Source: an uncultured Clostridia bacterium
GTDB lineage: Bacteria > Bacillota > Clostridia > Oscillospirales > Ruminococcaceae
DNA length: 28,681 bases
Direction: 5' to 3'
NCBI GenBank assembly: GCA_947631585.1
Contig: CANRLY010000004.1
Location: forward strand, 1-28,681
The notes below the pieces were generated by a model. The model saw nothing but the letters and a program-made list of their open reading frames with translations, was not told where the DNA came from and made no database searches. Positions 4,923-13,327 of this stretch are shown piece after piece; within the stretch, counting starts at the first letter, position 1, and every line of letters begins with the position of its first letter. The translations under genes and the position numbers were made by a program.

Positions 4923-6284
4923 TTGTCTGAAACTGTACAAAGCGATATGCTCAGTGGGAATCTGAGCGGAAAGATCCTTAAATTTGCCATACCTCTTGCA
5001 GCGACCGGTATTCTCCAGCAGCTGTTCAACGCTGCCGACATTGCCGTTATCGGCAGGTATGTGGGAGAAAACGCCATGGCTGCCGTGGGAAGCAACAGCC
5101 CCCTCACCGCACTGATAATCAATCTCTTCACCGGCATATCCATCGGCGCAAACGTGGTAATTGCCCGTTTTATCGGCATGGGACGCAAAAAAGACGTCAG
5201 GCGCACGGTCCACACTTCCCTGCTGGTGGCAGTGGTGAGCGGCGTTATCTTCGGGGCGGTCTGCGAACTGCTTTCCCGTCCAATACTGAGTCTGCTCTCC
5301 ATTCCGGACAGCGTTTTTGAAATGGCGCTGCTTTACTTCCGCATCTACATAATGGGGCTGCCGGTGATACTTCTTTACGACTTCGCCTCGGCTATCTTCC
5401 GAAGCCGTGGAAACACCCGAACTCCGCTTTTATGCCTGACCGTGTCGGGCGTGGTGAACGTCATTCTGAACCTGTTCTTCGTGCTGGTGCTGAAAATGAC
5501 CGTCAACGGCGTGGCTCTGGCAACGGTCATCGCAAACCTTATCAGTTCCGCCCTGCTTGTGTTCTTTCTGGTAAGAGAAAAAAGCGAGATAAAAGTCCAC
5601 CTCCGTGCGCTCCGTGTGGACTTCAAAATACTGAAAGAAATGGTGAAGATAGGGCTCCCTGCCGGCGTTCAGGGCATGGTCTTTTCTTTCTCGAACCTTA
5701 TTATCCAGTCCTCTATAAACAAGCTAGGCGCAAACGTGATGGCCGGCTCTGCTGCCGCTTTCAACATCGAAATTTTCGCCTACTATGTCATAAACTCTTT
5801 CGGGCAGGCTTGCACCACTTTCACCGGACAGAACTACGGCGCAGGAAAGCCCTCCCGCTGCCGGAGAGTTCTTATGCTCTCTCTGGTGATGGACATGGTC
5901 GCCACCGTGGCGATGTCCATAGGGATACTTATTTTTGGAAAACAGCTGCTTGCCATCTTCAACGGCGACCCTGCCATTATCGAGACCGGCATGGTACGCC
6001 TGAAATATATCCTCACTATGGAATTTGTAAACGTCCTGATAGAAGTCCTTTCCGGCTTCATGAGGGGATTTGGCTACTCGTTCGTGCCGGCGCTTATCTG
6101 CACTTTCGGAATATGCGGCGTCCGTATCGGCTGGATATACACCGTTTTCCCCCATCACCAGACTTTCCCCACCCTGATGACCGCTTACGCTCTCAGCTGG
6201 GCAGTCACCGCTCTGGCGATGATAGCAGCATATCAGTTCATGAAGCGCACCCACCTGCGCAGCTTCTTCTCAAAAAGCCAGTGA
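4923..6284 (+). CDS. MATE-family multidrug/cation exporter
   Basis: 453 residues with about 12 hydrophobic helices in two similar halves, the normal size of a MATE transporter. The N-terminal segment ILKFAIPLAATGILQQLFNA with ADIAVIGRYVGENAMAAVG is the typical MATE TM1-TM2 signature; the second half opens with MVKIGLPAGVQGMVFSFSN and contains FTGQNYGAGK. MATE proteins export cationic drugs or metabolites using a Na+ or H+ gradient. I used the TTG at 4923, which follows GAAAGAAAG; an ATG at 4950 has no good ribosome binding site. It lies divergent from hsp20 and is followed by a strong hairpin terminator. Substrate unknown. Confidence 0.9.
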   Translation: MSETVQSDMLSGNLSGKILKFAIPLAATGILQQLFNAADIAVIGRYVGENAMAAVGSNSPLTALIINLFTGISIGANVVIARFIGMGRKKDVRRTVHTSLLVAVVSGVIFGAVCELLSRPILSLLSIPDSVFEMALLYFRIYIMGLPVILLYDFASAIFRSRGNTRTPLLCLTVSGVVNVILNLFFVLVLKMTVNGVALATVIANLISSALLVFFLVREKSEIKVHLRALRVDFKILKEMVKIGLPAGVQGMVFSFSNLIIQSSINKLGANVMAGSAAAFNIEIFAYYVINSFGQACTTFTGQNYGAGKPSRCRRVLMLSLVMDMVATVAMSIGILIFGKQLLAIFNGDPAIIETGMVRLKYILTMEFVNVLIEVLSGFMRGFGYSFVPALICTFGICGVRIGWIYTVFPHHQTFPTLMTAYALSWAVTALAMIAAYQFMKRTHLRSFFSKSQ

Positions 6285-6305
6285 ACGCTCTTTTGCTAAA
6301 ACACC

Positions 6306-6345
6306 GATCCCCCACCGGGCGCAGCGCTCAGTGGGGGATCTTTTT
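6306..6345 (+). terminator. terminator after the MATE gene
   Basis: GATCCCCCAC (6306-6315) pairs perfectly with GTGGGGGATC (6331-6340), followed by five T (6341-6345). The stop of the convergent GH43 gene lies at its foot, and the same hairpin may end that transcript too (GTGTTTT on the - strand). Confidence 0.85.
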
Positions 6346-7822
6346 ACCCGAAAATTATATCTTTCAGCGACGTCTGACCCTCTCCGCTATAGGTCAGATA
6401 TACCGGTCTTACGCCGTCCGGGAAGCATATCTCCCCGGCCGCTTCCTGCCACTCCTCAGAGGGGGAGACCTCTATCTCTCCTATGGGAGTCCTGTCCTTA
6501 TCGGCTGAGACGACAAACTTTCCTCTCGCCTGACCTTTCGTCACCACCGTCAGCTTTTTGCAGCCGTCAAATTCAAAATACTTAAATCCCACCAGCGTGC
6601 CGTCAGCTATCTCAGCTATGAACCTGTCCTCTCCGCAGTTGTTCACGTTGGGGAAGCTGTGCTGATATATCCTGTTTGAACCGTGAGGCATATTGCCGTT
6701 GGTGATATTGCAGGCGATAACTGCCGGATAGCTTCCCTTGCCCTTTAACGCTCCGCCGTTCAGTCCGCAGGAAGTTATCTCCCTCTGGCTTATGCTTCCG
6801 TCGGGAGCTATCTCTATCCTTTCGGCGCAAGCCTGCCTGCTGTAGTCGGACTTGTGCGTCAGCCTGTGATAGAAAACATACCACTGCCCGTTTATCTCGA
6901 TAATGCTGCCGTGGGTAGTTCCCGTCATGTTAAGGCGATCCTGCTGGCTTCTGCCGTCAAGTCCCACATCGCCGTTTGAAACTATCGTTCCCCCGAAAAC
7001 GAATCCTCCGTCCGGACGGTCGCTCACCGCATAGCAAAGTTCGTGATTGAGCTGCGACGAGTACACAAAGTAATACTTTCCGTTTACCTTCCTCATAGAG
7101 CAAGCCTCAAAGAACTCATGCCCCTCAAAGGAAGTACCTTTGGTCTCATAGGGGATAATATGCGCCGGACCTTTCTTTACCGTGAGCATATCGTCCTCCA
7201 GCTCCAGCGTGGAAGGACCGTTCACGTTGTCTTTTGTGGCAAGTATCTCCTCGGCGGTCTTGTTGAACCTGTCCATCACGCCTTTCATTCTCACCAGGTC
7301 TTTGGCAAGGATATCATTGCTCTCCCCCAGATACTGCGTTCCGTAATACAGCCTGATAACGCCGTTGTCGTTCATTGCCGCCGGGTCGAAGCAGACGTAC
7401 TTTTTCATAGGCGTGCCGTCCGCAAACTTCACATACCCCAGATACTGATACTTTCCGGCAGGAGAATCGCACACCGCCACGCTTATCGGACCGAAGTATC
7501 CGCCTACCCCCTGATCGCCGGACATACAATAGTAAAGGTAATATTTCCCATCGTTGCCCCTTACCACGTCCGGAGCGTACATATACGGGCGGTTTTCATA
7601 GTCTGGGTCCTGCTTTGCCTGATATATTACTCCCTCGCAGCGCCAGTCGGACAGGTCGTCAACAGGCGCAGAGTAAACGGTATAGTCCCCCATGCAAAAA
7701 GTTTCTCCGCCCTCCTTGTCGTGAGAGCCGTAAAGGTACACTCTGTCCCCGAAAACGTGGGGTTCACCATCGGGGATATATTCGCCGAGGGGCAAAAACG
7801 GATTAAAGACCTGCTTTTTCAT
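6344..7822 (-). CDS. intracellular GH43-type glycosidase
   Basis: 492 residues from the ATG at 7822, chosen because AAAGGA lies just upstream; a longer reading frame to 7888 would overlap the neighbour. The N-terminal half is a five-bladed GH43 beta-propeller: PDGEPHVFGDRVYLYGSHD carries the catalytic-base Asp region, MYAPDVVRGNDGKYYLYY the middle Asp, and FFEACSMRKVNGKYYFVYSS the Glu acid. The last ~130 residues look like a CBM6-type beta-sandwich. GH43 enzymes are mostly beta-xylosidases or alpha-L-arabinofuranosidases. No signal peptide is visible, so it probably acts on imported plant-cell-wall oligosaccharides. It lies 31 bp after the Clp/FtsH fusion gene on the same strand and may share its transcript. 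Exact specificity not determined. Confidence 0.85.
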   Translation of the reverse strand: MKKQVFNPFLPLGEYIPDGEPHVFGDRVYLYGSHDKEGGETFCMGDYTVYSAPVDDLSDWRCEGVIYQAKQDPDYENRPYMYAPDVVRGNDGKYYLYYCMSGDQGVGGYFGPISVAVCDSPAGKYQYLGYVKFADGTPMKKYVCFDPAAMNDNGVIRLYYGTQYLGESNDILAKDLVRMKGVMDRFNKTAEEILATKDNVNGPSTLELEDDMLTVKKGPAHIIPYETKGTSFEGHEFFEACSMRKVNGKYYFVYSSQLNHELCYAVSDRPDGGFVFGGTIVSNGDVGLDGRSQQDRLNMTGTTHGSIIEINGQWYVFYHRLTHKSDYSRQACAERIEIAPDGSISQREITSCGLNGGALKGKGSYPAVIACNITNGNMPHGSNRIYQHSFPNVNNCGEDRFIAEIADGTLVGFKYFEFDGCKKLTVVTKGQARGKFVVSADKDRTPIGEIEVSPSEEWQEAAGEICFPDGVRPVYLTYSGEGQTSLKDIIFG

Positions 7823-7853
7823 GCTTTTTCCTTTCTGCGGCGAAAAGCTGCCG

Positions 7854-10800
7854 CTATGTAATTGATACGGGCTTTTTGTTTCCCCCAAGAACAGCTTCTA
7901 TCTCTTTTGCGCCCATGTGGTTCTTTTCCATAAGTTCGCTTACCAGAGAGTCCATCTTGTCCTTGTTTGCGGAAATTATCTTCACCGCCTGAGCCATCTG
8001 TTCTTTTAGAATGGCGTTTACCCTGTCGTTGACCTTTTCGCCCATGCTGCCGGACAGATCGTTCACCACTGCAAGCCCTGTATCGCCGTCCATTCCGTAG
8101 GTGCAGACCATTCTCTTTGCAGTGGAGGTAGCGTTTATCAGGTCGCCGGAAGCCCCGGTGCTGACGCCATCTTCGTCGCCGTAATATACCATCTCAGCAG
8201 CTCTTCCGCCCAGCGCAGTAGTTATGCGGTCAAGCAGTTCGCTTCTGGTGTAGATGGCTTTGTTTTCGTTGTCGTCATGCTGCATATAGCCGCCGTGGTC
8301 GCCTCTTGCAACTATTGTAAGATAAGACGGCGTCTCCCCTTGATACCAGCTTATGAAAGCGTGGCCTGCTTCATGCCTTGCAACTCTTTCCAGCTGAGAG
8401 ATATCCCACTTTTTCTCCTCGCCGTAATTGAACGTCTCGAACGCTTCTTCCAGCACGGAGTCGTTCACCTTGACGGTATTGTTCCTTATTGCAGACCTGA
8501 GCGCAAGCTCAAAGACTGAATCCAGCTGCGCAAGGCTCATTCCCGTTGACCTTACAGCAAGATTTTCTATCTGAGTCTCAGAGATATCCAGCGCCTGGTT
8601 GTGGGTGATCTTCTGCCTGAAGAACTTTATCCTGTCCTCTTTTTTAGGCAGGTCTATGAACACCCTCCTGTCAAATCTTCTCATCAGCGCAGGGTCTAAT
8701 CGCTTAGAGCCGGACTCGTCCACGTTATAGTTAGTAGCCGCCAGCACGAATACCGGCTTTGAGGGGCTGTTTGAAAATCCGTCCATCTCCGTGAGGAAAG
8801 AAGTCAGTGTGGCTTCCATGCCGTCGGTGCTGTTATCCCTGCCTCTTTCCTTGGCGATAGCGTCTATCTCGTCGATAAACAGTATAGACGGCGCATACTT
8901 TCTGGCTGTTCTGAACAGTTCATGCACTTTCTGCGGACCTTCGCCCAAATATTTTTTCAAGAACTGATTTCCCTCCGCCGCTATGAACGTAACGTCCGAC
9001 TCACAGGCGGTAGCCTTGGCAAGCATAGTTTTTCCTGTGCCGGGAGGTCCGTACATAAGCACTCCTCTTGGGGCTTTTACGCCTGTTCCCATGAATTTTC
9101 TTGGATCTCTCAGATAGCGTATGAAATATTCCAGTTCTTTCTTTGCATCCTCTGCGCCGATAACGTCTTCAAACCTTACGTCCGGCTTTGACACAGAGTT
9201 GAGCACATTCTTGGTGTCCTCCGGGTCTACAGCCACCGTCATTCTGAAGTCAAACAGCTTTATCTCGGCGTTCCTGCCCTTTCCTGTAAGGGTCTGGGCG
9301 GTCTCGAACACTATGAGCTTATTTTCCTTGGCAAGGCGCATCATGCTTGCCTGCTGGTGAAGTTCAGCCGCAACGGTCCTTACCCTTTCCGCAAAGCCGT
9401 CTTTCTTTCCGCCGACAGTCAGTTCTCCTCTTACGCCCTGTCTTGTGAACGACACCAGTTCCTCCTGGGTAAGGTGCATATTCTTATCTCCCAGCAGATA
9501 GACCGGCAGTTCGCTCTTATACTCTCTTAAAAACCTCAGCAGGTCTCTTGCCGGCGACTCAACGTCCTCGATATTCAGCCTGTGGGTGGTATCCGCCGCC
9601 GCATTGCACCTGAGGTCCAGAAGCGCCATATCGTAGTCGGTCTTTTTGACCGCCTCGCCGGCTTCTTCAAATCCGCTGACTATATCCGTATCGAAGGAAG
9701 TAAGCTTTTCCCTGCAAGCCTGCGCCATTTCCCCGTCTGCGAACACCAGTATCCTTGCGGTCTCGTCCGTGCCGAACAGTTCCTTTATCTCAGGTCTTGC
9801 GCCGTCAAGGTCTATGGTCACCCGAATGTTTTCGATATCCTCGATATTAGACTTTGCCTTTTCTGAGCTTATCAGCCTGAGCAGTTCGTAAAGCTCGTCG
9901 TTAAAGAAGCTTTCCGCCCTGCCCCTGATAGTTCTGGCGTCGGCGTTGCTTCCCTCTGAAAACAGCAGAGCCGTATATACTGATTCGTCTATATCCAGTT
10001 TTATATCCGTAACTTTCTCAAAATTGCCTGCGTGCCGCTGTATCTCGTTTTTGGCGATAGTTCTCAGTTCGTGTGCACCAATGCGGTTGAACATCACAAC
10101 ATTTCCCGAAGCGAACCTTGAACACATAGCCGCCGGGAAGTAGGGAGCGTTAGTCTCCGGGTTGCAGTCAGCCTGAAGAGCGTTTATTATCACTTTTCTT
10201 GATATCAGCGAAAAATCCCCGTCATCGGCAGTATCGTAAAGCTGTTTTCCGGCGTTGGTGGTAAAGATGATTATTGCTTTTGAGAAAGATACCTCCTCGT
10301 CGGTGTGATTATCCCTGAGCCTGCCGGCGTCCAGCATCTGCAAAAACAGATGTATAACTGTCAGGTGCGCTTTTTCTATCTCGTCAAAGAGCAGCACACA
10401 TTCGGGGTTTTCCGACACAAAAGAAGTTACGTTTCCCTCATGACCGTTCTTGTACACCTCGTCCGAACCGCAGAATTCAAGGTTTGCTTCCTTGTCCGCA
10501 TACTCGCTCATATCGAACCTCTTGAACGGCAGTTTCAGCGCCTCGGCTGCTTTTTCCGCAAGAAAAGTCTTACCCACGCCCGGAGGTCCTGCAAGCAGGA
10601 AAGTCGCCCTGGGACGTTTTCTGTTGGGGTCTATCATATAAAGCATTTTCGCCTGGAAATACCCGGTGGCAAAAACATTTATGGCGTTATCCTGACCGTA
10701 TATGGAATCTTTCAGCTTTTCTCTCAGGACCTTTACCTCGTCCACCAGCCCCTCCAGGGACTTCTTCATTCCGCCTTTGAGCTCCTCCCCGTCGGCGGTC

Positions 10801-11345
10801 TCTTCCTGAACCTTTTCCCCTTCGATCTTTCTGACGCTGCTTTCCGCCGTGTCGTTCTGTCCGATGTTTTCCGGCTTTTGCAGTTTCAGCCCTTTCAGGA
10901 AATCCTCCGTCTGCTTTTTATCCTCAGTTTTTCCCAAAGCCTCTCTTATTGCGCTGCTGGGGTTGTTAAGTATCGCCGTCAGCAGCTGCTCGGAGGTCAC
11001 CACGCTGCCGTCGCCGTGCTGCGAAACATACCTTTTAGCGTCCTCAAGGCGCATTTTCATGTATATACTGTCCATATAGGAAGCCTTTGTCCGATCGCTT
11101 ATATGGACTATAAGTTTCTCTCTTATGCCTTTGATACCGGCGGTATCGCCGAACTTTTCTTTCAGCAATTCCCCCAGCCTGTAAGTCTCTCCGAACTCTT
11201 CTGCGCTTTCTTTTTCCGTCTCGTCGATCGCCGCAACTATGAATCTTTCCGCCGTCGCAGCCGCCTTGGAGTCCTCACCGGCTCCGATCTCCGCAGCTTT
11301 TTTCAGTATCTTATCAAGCGTCTTGCTGTACTTGATATCGCTCAT
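7854..11345 (-). CDS. Clp-type AAA+ / receiver-like / FtsH-type AAA+ zinc protease fusion
   Basis: 1163 residues. Order: a helical Clp-N-like region (~1-155), an acidic linker, a ClpA/ClpB-D2-like AAA+ module (~200-510; Walker A GPPGVGKT 253-260, Walker B LLFDEIE around 318-324), a receiver-like domain (~530-665; candidate phospho-Asp D577 in LLDLR), then an FtsH-type AAA+ module (~720-970; Walker A GPPGTGKT 766-773, Walker B FIDEID 823-828, arginine-finger segment LDPALMRRFDRR) and an M41 peptidase (HEAGH 991-995; likely third zinc ligand D1068 in STGASGD). All catalytic motifs look intact. FtsH's N-terminal membrane helices are absent, so this should be a soluble ATP-dependent protease with two stacked motors. 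AGGAG precedes the ATG. It is the third gene after two YbjN-like genes. The fusion is unusual; its substrate is unknown. Confidence 0.9.
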   Translation of the reverse strand: MSDIKYSKTLDKILKKAAEIGAGEDSKAAATAERFIVAAIDETEKESAEEFGETYRLGELLKEKFGDTAGIKGIREKLIVHISDRTKASYMDSIYMKMRLEDAKRYVSQHGDGSVVTSEQLLTAILNNPSSAIREALGKTEDKKQTEDFLKGLKLQKPENIGQNDTAESSVRKIEGEKVQEETADGEELKGGMKKSLEGLVDEVKVLREKLKDSIYGQDNAINVFATGYFQAKMLYMIDPNRKRPRATFLLAGPPGVGKTFLAEKAAEALKLPFKRFDMSEYADKEANLEFCGSDEVYKNGHEGNVTSFVSENPECVLLFDEIEKAHLTVIHLFLQMLDAGRLRDNHTDEEVSFSKAIIIFTTNAGKQLYDTADDGDFSLISRKVIINALQADCNPETNAPYFPAAMCSRFASGNVVMFNRIGAHELRTIAKNEIQRHAGNFEKVTDIKLDIDESVYTALLFSEGSNADARTIRGRAESFFNDELYELLRLISSEKAKSNIEDIENIRVTIDLDGARPEIKELFGTDETARILVFADGEMAQACREKLTSFDTDIVSGFEEAGEAVKKTDYDMALLDLRCNAAADTTHRLNIEDVESPARDLLRFLREYKSELPVYLLGDKNMHLTQEELVSFTRQGVRGELTVGGKKDGFAERVRTVAAELHQQASMMRLAKENKLIVFETAQTLTGKGRNAEIKLFDFRMTVAVDPEDTKNVLNSVSKPDVRFEDVIGAEDAKKELEYFIRYLRDPRKFMGTGVKAPRGVLMYGPPGTGKTMLAKATACESDVTFIAAEGNQFLKKYLGEGPQKVHELFRTARKYAPSILFIDEIDAIAKERGRDNSTDGMEATLTSFLTEMDGFSNSPSKPVFVLAATNYNVDESGSKRLDPALMRRFDRRVFIDLPKKEDRIKFFRQKITHNQALDISETQIENLAVRSTGMSLAQLDSVFELALRSAIRNNTVKVNDSVLEEAFETFNYGEEKKWDISQLERVARHEAGHAFISWYQGETPSYLTIVARGDHGGYMQHDDNENKAIYTRSELLDRITTALGGRAAEMVYYGDEDGVSTGASGDLINATSTAKRMVCTYGMDGDTGLAVVNDLSGSMGEKVNDRVNAILKEQMAQAVKIISANKDKMDSLVSELMEKNHMGAKEIEAVLGGNKKPVSIT

Positions 11346-11407
11346 AAATATAACTCCTAACCTTGTGGTAATATGCCTTTCGCCGTTTTACGCCATAAGC
11401 GTCAAAC

Positions 11408-11427
11408 GCCCCGAACTGGGTCGGGGC
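11408..11427 (-). other. hairpin between the YbjN-like and protease genes
   Basis: GCCCCGA (11408-11414) pairs with TCGGGGC (11421-11427). On the - strand it lies after the second YbjN-like gene and before the protease gene and is followed by GTTTGACG, not a T run. It may be a partial terminator or an mRNA-stabilising hairpin giving more YbjN-like protein than protease. Confidence 0.5.
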
Positions 11428-11461
11428 ATTGTGTGCTGTTATTCTTGCAGAAACTGCTCGC

Positions 11462-11941
11462 TTACTCGGAAGTTTTCTCGATGAACTGCTGCACGGTCAT
11501 GTAGCCTTTATCGACCGCCATGAACTTATCGTTGTAATCGTCGATAGTTCCGCAGGAAACGTCGATCATGTAGTTGAACAGATTATCTCCCACAACGCAG
11601 TCCTTGTAAGAAGTGGTAAGTCTGAAAGTTATAGTTCCGTCTGACAGATCGTAGTCAAATCCGCCGTTTACCAGTCCGTATGTAGCTGCGCAGGCGATTA
11701 TTGCGCCGTCCAGACGTTTTTCCTCGCTCATTTTAAAAGGCATTCTGGAAAGCAGCCTGATAAGGTCTCTTTCCGCATCTATGACCAGCAGGAAATCCAT
11801 CGGGATATCCTCGCCCTGAACATTAAAGGTTATAACACGGTCGTCGTCATGGGCCTTGTAGTTCCAATTTCTGTCGTCCAGCACCTTGCGAAGCTGATTG
11901 TAAACTTCATTTGCACGGGCGATATTTGCTTCTTCAGCCAT
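11462..11941 (-). CDS. YbjN-like protein, copy 2
   Basis: 159 residues, no signal peptide or membrane helix. The fold pattern (N-terminal helix, then VITFNVQGEDIPMDFLLVID, MPFKMSEEKRLDGAIIACA, a YDL-x-DGTI-FR strand pair) matches YbjN-domain proteins, which share the fold of type III secretion chaperones. It ends with CGTIDDYNDKFMAVDKG. Copy 1 next door has the same length and the same landmarks (QGDDLPMD, CGTIDDYNDKLLMIDKG), so the pair arose by tandem duplication. AGGAGG precedes the ATG, and 13 nt separate it from copy 1. Because chaperone-like folds bind unfolded segments and the next gene is a large ATP-dependent protease, an adaptor or substrate-binding role is a reasonable guess, not shown. 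Confidence 0.75.
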   Translation of the reverse strand: MAEEANIARANEVYNQLRKVLDDRNWNYKAHDDDRVITFNVQGEDIPMDFLLVIDAERDLIRLLSRMPFKMSEEKRLDGAIIACAATYGLVNGGFDYDLSDGTITFRLTTSYKDCVVGDNLFNYMIDVSCGTIDDYNDKFMAVDKGYMTVQQFIEKTSE

Positions 11942-11954
11942 TATGATCCTCCTC

Positions 11955-12434
11955 TCAGCTCATAAGATCCTGAAGGAATTTGTCCAGCGGCAGCATTCCC
12001 TTGTCGATCATAAGCAGTTTGTCGTTATAGTCGTCGATAGTTCCGCAAGAGCAGAACAGCATAAATGCGCAAAGCTCCTTGCTCACCTGGCTGTCTATAA
12101 AGGTATTTACCATGCGGAAATAAATTTCGCCTGTCTGAATGTTGAAATCAAAGTGACCGTCGATTATGCAGTTGTTTATGGAACTTACCGCAATAGCGAT
12201 ATCCAGTCTCTTATCCTCAGAGATCACGAACGGCATTTTTGAAAACAGGAAAATAAGCTGTCTTTCCACATCAGCGGAAATATTGATATCCATAGGAAGG
12301 TCGTCTCCCTGTGCGCCGCAGTTGATCTTGAGGTTTTCCTCGTCCTTCTGGTAGTGCCATTGATGGTCGTCAAGACATTCACAGAAGGTAGAAAACGCCG
12401 CCTTTGCCCTGTTGATCTGTTCTGTCGATGGCAT
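11955..12434 (-). CDS. YbjN-like protein, copy 1
   Basis: 159 residues, soluble, first gene of the operon. Same architecture as copy 2: helix with HQWHY, strand pair around INCGAQGDDLPMDINISAD, MPFVISEDKRLDIAIAVSSI, then FDFNIQTGEIYFRM and the end CGTIDDYNDKLLMIDKGMLP. The two copies differ widely elsewhere, so the duplication is old and they may bind different partners or form a heterodimer. AAGGAG precedes the ATG. The promoter at 12527-12555 drives it through a leader of about 85 nt with a duplicated GTTCCGG. YbjN in E. coli is loosely linked to motility and stress; the function here is unknown. Confidence 0.75.
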   Translation of the reverse strand: MPSTEQINRAKAAFSTFCECLDDHQWHYQKDEENLKINCGAQGDDLPMDINISADVERQLIFLFSKMPFVISEDKRLDIAIAVSSINNCIIDGHFDFNIQTGEIYFRMVNTFIDSQVSKELCAFMLFCSCGTIDDYNDKLLMIDKGMLPLDKFLQDLMS

Positions 12435-12492
12435 TATAACAACTCCTTTTAAAAAATTTCCGTCTCATTACCGCTTTTTGTCTCAGTATGAA

Positions 12493-12510
12493 GTTCCGGT
12501 CATGTTCCGG
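12493..12510. repeat. GTTCCGG direct repeat in the YbjN operon leader
   Basis: Two copies of GTTCCGG (12493-12499 and 12504-12510), 11 bp apart, i.e. one helix turn, just downstream of the predicted start site on the - strand. The spacing suits a DNA-binding regulator, but chance is possible. Confidence 0.35.
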
Positions 12511-12526
12511 ATAAGTTTACTTTTTG

Positions 12527-12555
12527 ATTTTATCATATTATGTCGGATTTGTCAA
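12527..12555 (-). promoter_or_regulatory. sigma-A promoter of the YbjN/protease operon
   Basis: On the - strand: TTGACA (12555-12550), 17-bp spacer, TAAAAT (12532-12527). Transcription should start near 12520. Confidence 0.8.
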
Positions 12556-12626
12556 CAGTCCCAGCAGAATGTTTAAATATATTGTGCAGTTTTGATACTG
12601 ACGGGCGAAAAATTTAATTACAGCGG

Positions 12627-12655
12627 TTGAATTTGTGCAGAAATTGTGGTAAAAT
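12627..12655 (+). promoter_or_regulatory. promoter of the carbonic anhydrase gene
   Basis: TTGAAT (12627-12632), 17-bp spacer, TAAAAT (12650-12655) with TGG before the -10. The start site would be near 12662, right at the leader hairpin. It is divergent from the promoter at 12527-12555. Confidence 0.75.
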
Positions 12656-12659
12656 ATAG

Positions 12660-12694
12660 CAGTGGAGAACCGAACACGAGCCGGTTTTCCACTG
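12660..12694 (+). other. 5'-UTR hairpin of carbonic anhydrase
   Basis: CAGTGGAGAACCG (12660-12672) pairs with CGGTTTTCCACTG (12682-12694) over 13 bp with one G-T. It sits at the very 5' end of the predicted mRNA and ends just before the ribosome binding site GGAGAGGTG. Probably an mRNA-protecting or start-site-proximal control hairpin; no T tract. Confidence 0.6.
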
Positions 12695-12716
12695 CTATAG
12701 GAGAGGTGATTTTAAA

Positions 12717-13289
12717 ATGGAAAACATCAGCGCACAAGAGGCTTTGCAAAAGCTCAGAGAGGGAAATTCCGCATATCTGAACGCCCGAACATCAGCTTCG
12801 GACATTTCACCGCAAAGGCGGCATTACACCCTTAAAAACGGTCAGAAGCCGTATGCCGTTATAATTTCCTGTTCAGATTCCAGGGTGATACCTGAGAGCA
12901 TTTTCAGCGCCGGCATAGGCGATCTGTTTGTGATAAGGGTAGCAGGAAACGTCATGGACGACCACCAGTTAGGTTCAGTGGAGTACGCCGCCGAACATCT
13001 TGGGGTAAGGCTGATAGTTGTGCTGGGTCACGACCACTGCGGTGCGGTAGACGCCGCCATAAATCACGATCCGGCAGGGTATGTGAAGTTCATAACCGAC
13101 GAGATAAGGCTTGCCATCGGCGACGAAACAGACGACCTGAGAGCCTGCCGTCTGAACGTTCAGCGCAGCGTCGGGGTCATAGAGCACAGTCTGGAGATCC
13201 GCCGTGAGGAGGGTCACGGGCTGAAAGTCATAGGGGGTATCTACCATCTTGAAAGCGGCGAAGTAGAGTTTATGGAACAGCTTGCATAA
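12717..13289 (+). CDS. beta-class carbonic anhydrase
   Basis: 190 residues. It interconverts CO2 and bicarbonate using one zinc ion. The zinc ligands are visible: C52 in CSDSRV, H105 and C108 in GHDHCGA; D54 and R56 form the conserved Asp-Arg pair. The gene has a consensus-like promoter, a 5'-UTR hairpin and a good ribosome binding site. It is short for a beta-CA but complete for the small bacterial type. It is probably cytosolic and supplies bicarbonate for carboxylation reactions. The flavodoxin-like gene 38 bp downstream probably shares its transcript; no metabolic link between the two is obvious. Confidence 0.93.
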   Translation: MENISAQEALQKLREGNSAYLNARTSASDISPQRRHYTLKNGQKPYAVIISCSDSRVIPESIFSAGIGDLFVIRVAGNVMDDHQLGSVEYAAEHLGVRLIVVLGHDHCGAVDAAINHDPAGYVKFITDEIRLAIGDETDDLRACRLNVQRSVGVIEHSLEIRREEGHGLKVIGGIYHLESGEVEFMEQLA

Positions 13290-13327
13290 AAAGAATAATT
13301 TTCCAAAATAAAGAAGGAGGAATTTAT

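Noticed and set aside
5432..6508. 358-codon open frame on the + strand
   Set aside because: Out-of-frame shadow of the MATE gene with an Arg/His/Pro-rich low-quality composition; it also runs through the terminator.
7043..7861. 272-codon open frame on the + strand
   Set aside because: Antisense to the GH43 gene; no ribosome binding site and no recognisable family.
10305..11360. 351-codon open frame on the + strand
   Set aside because: Antisense shadow of the well-supported Clp/FtsH fusion gene.
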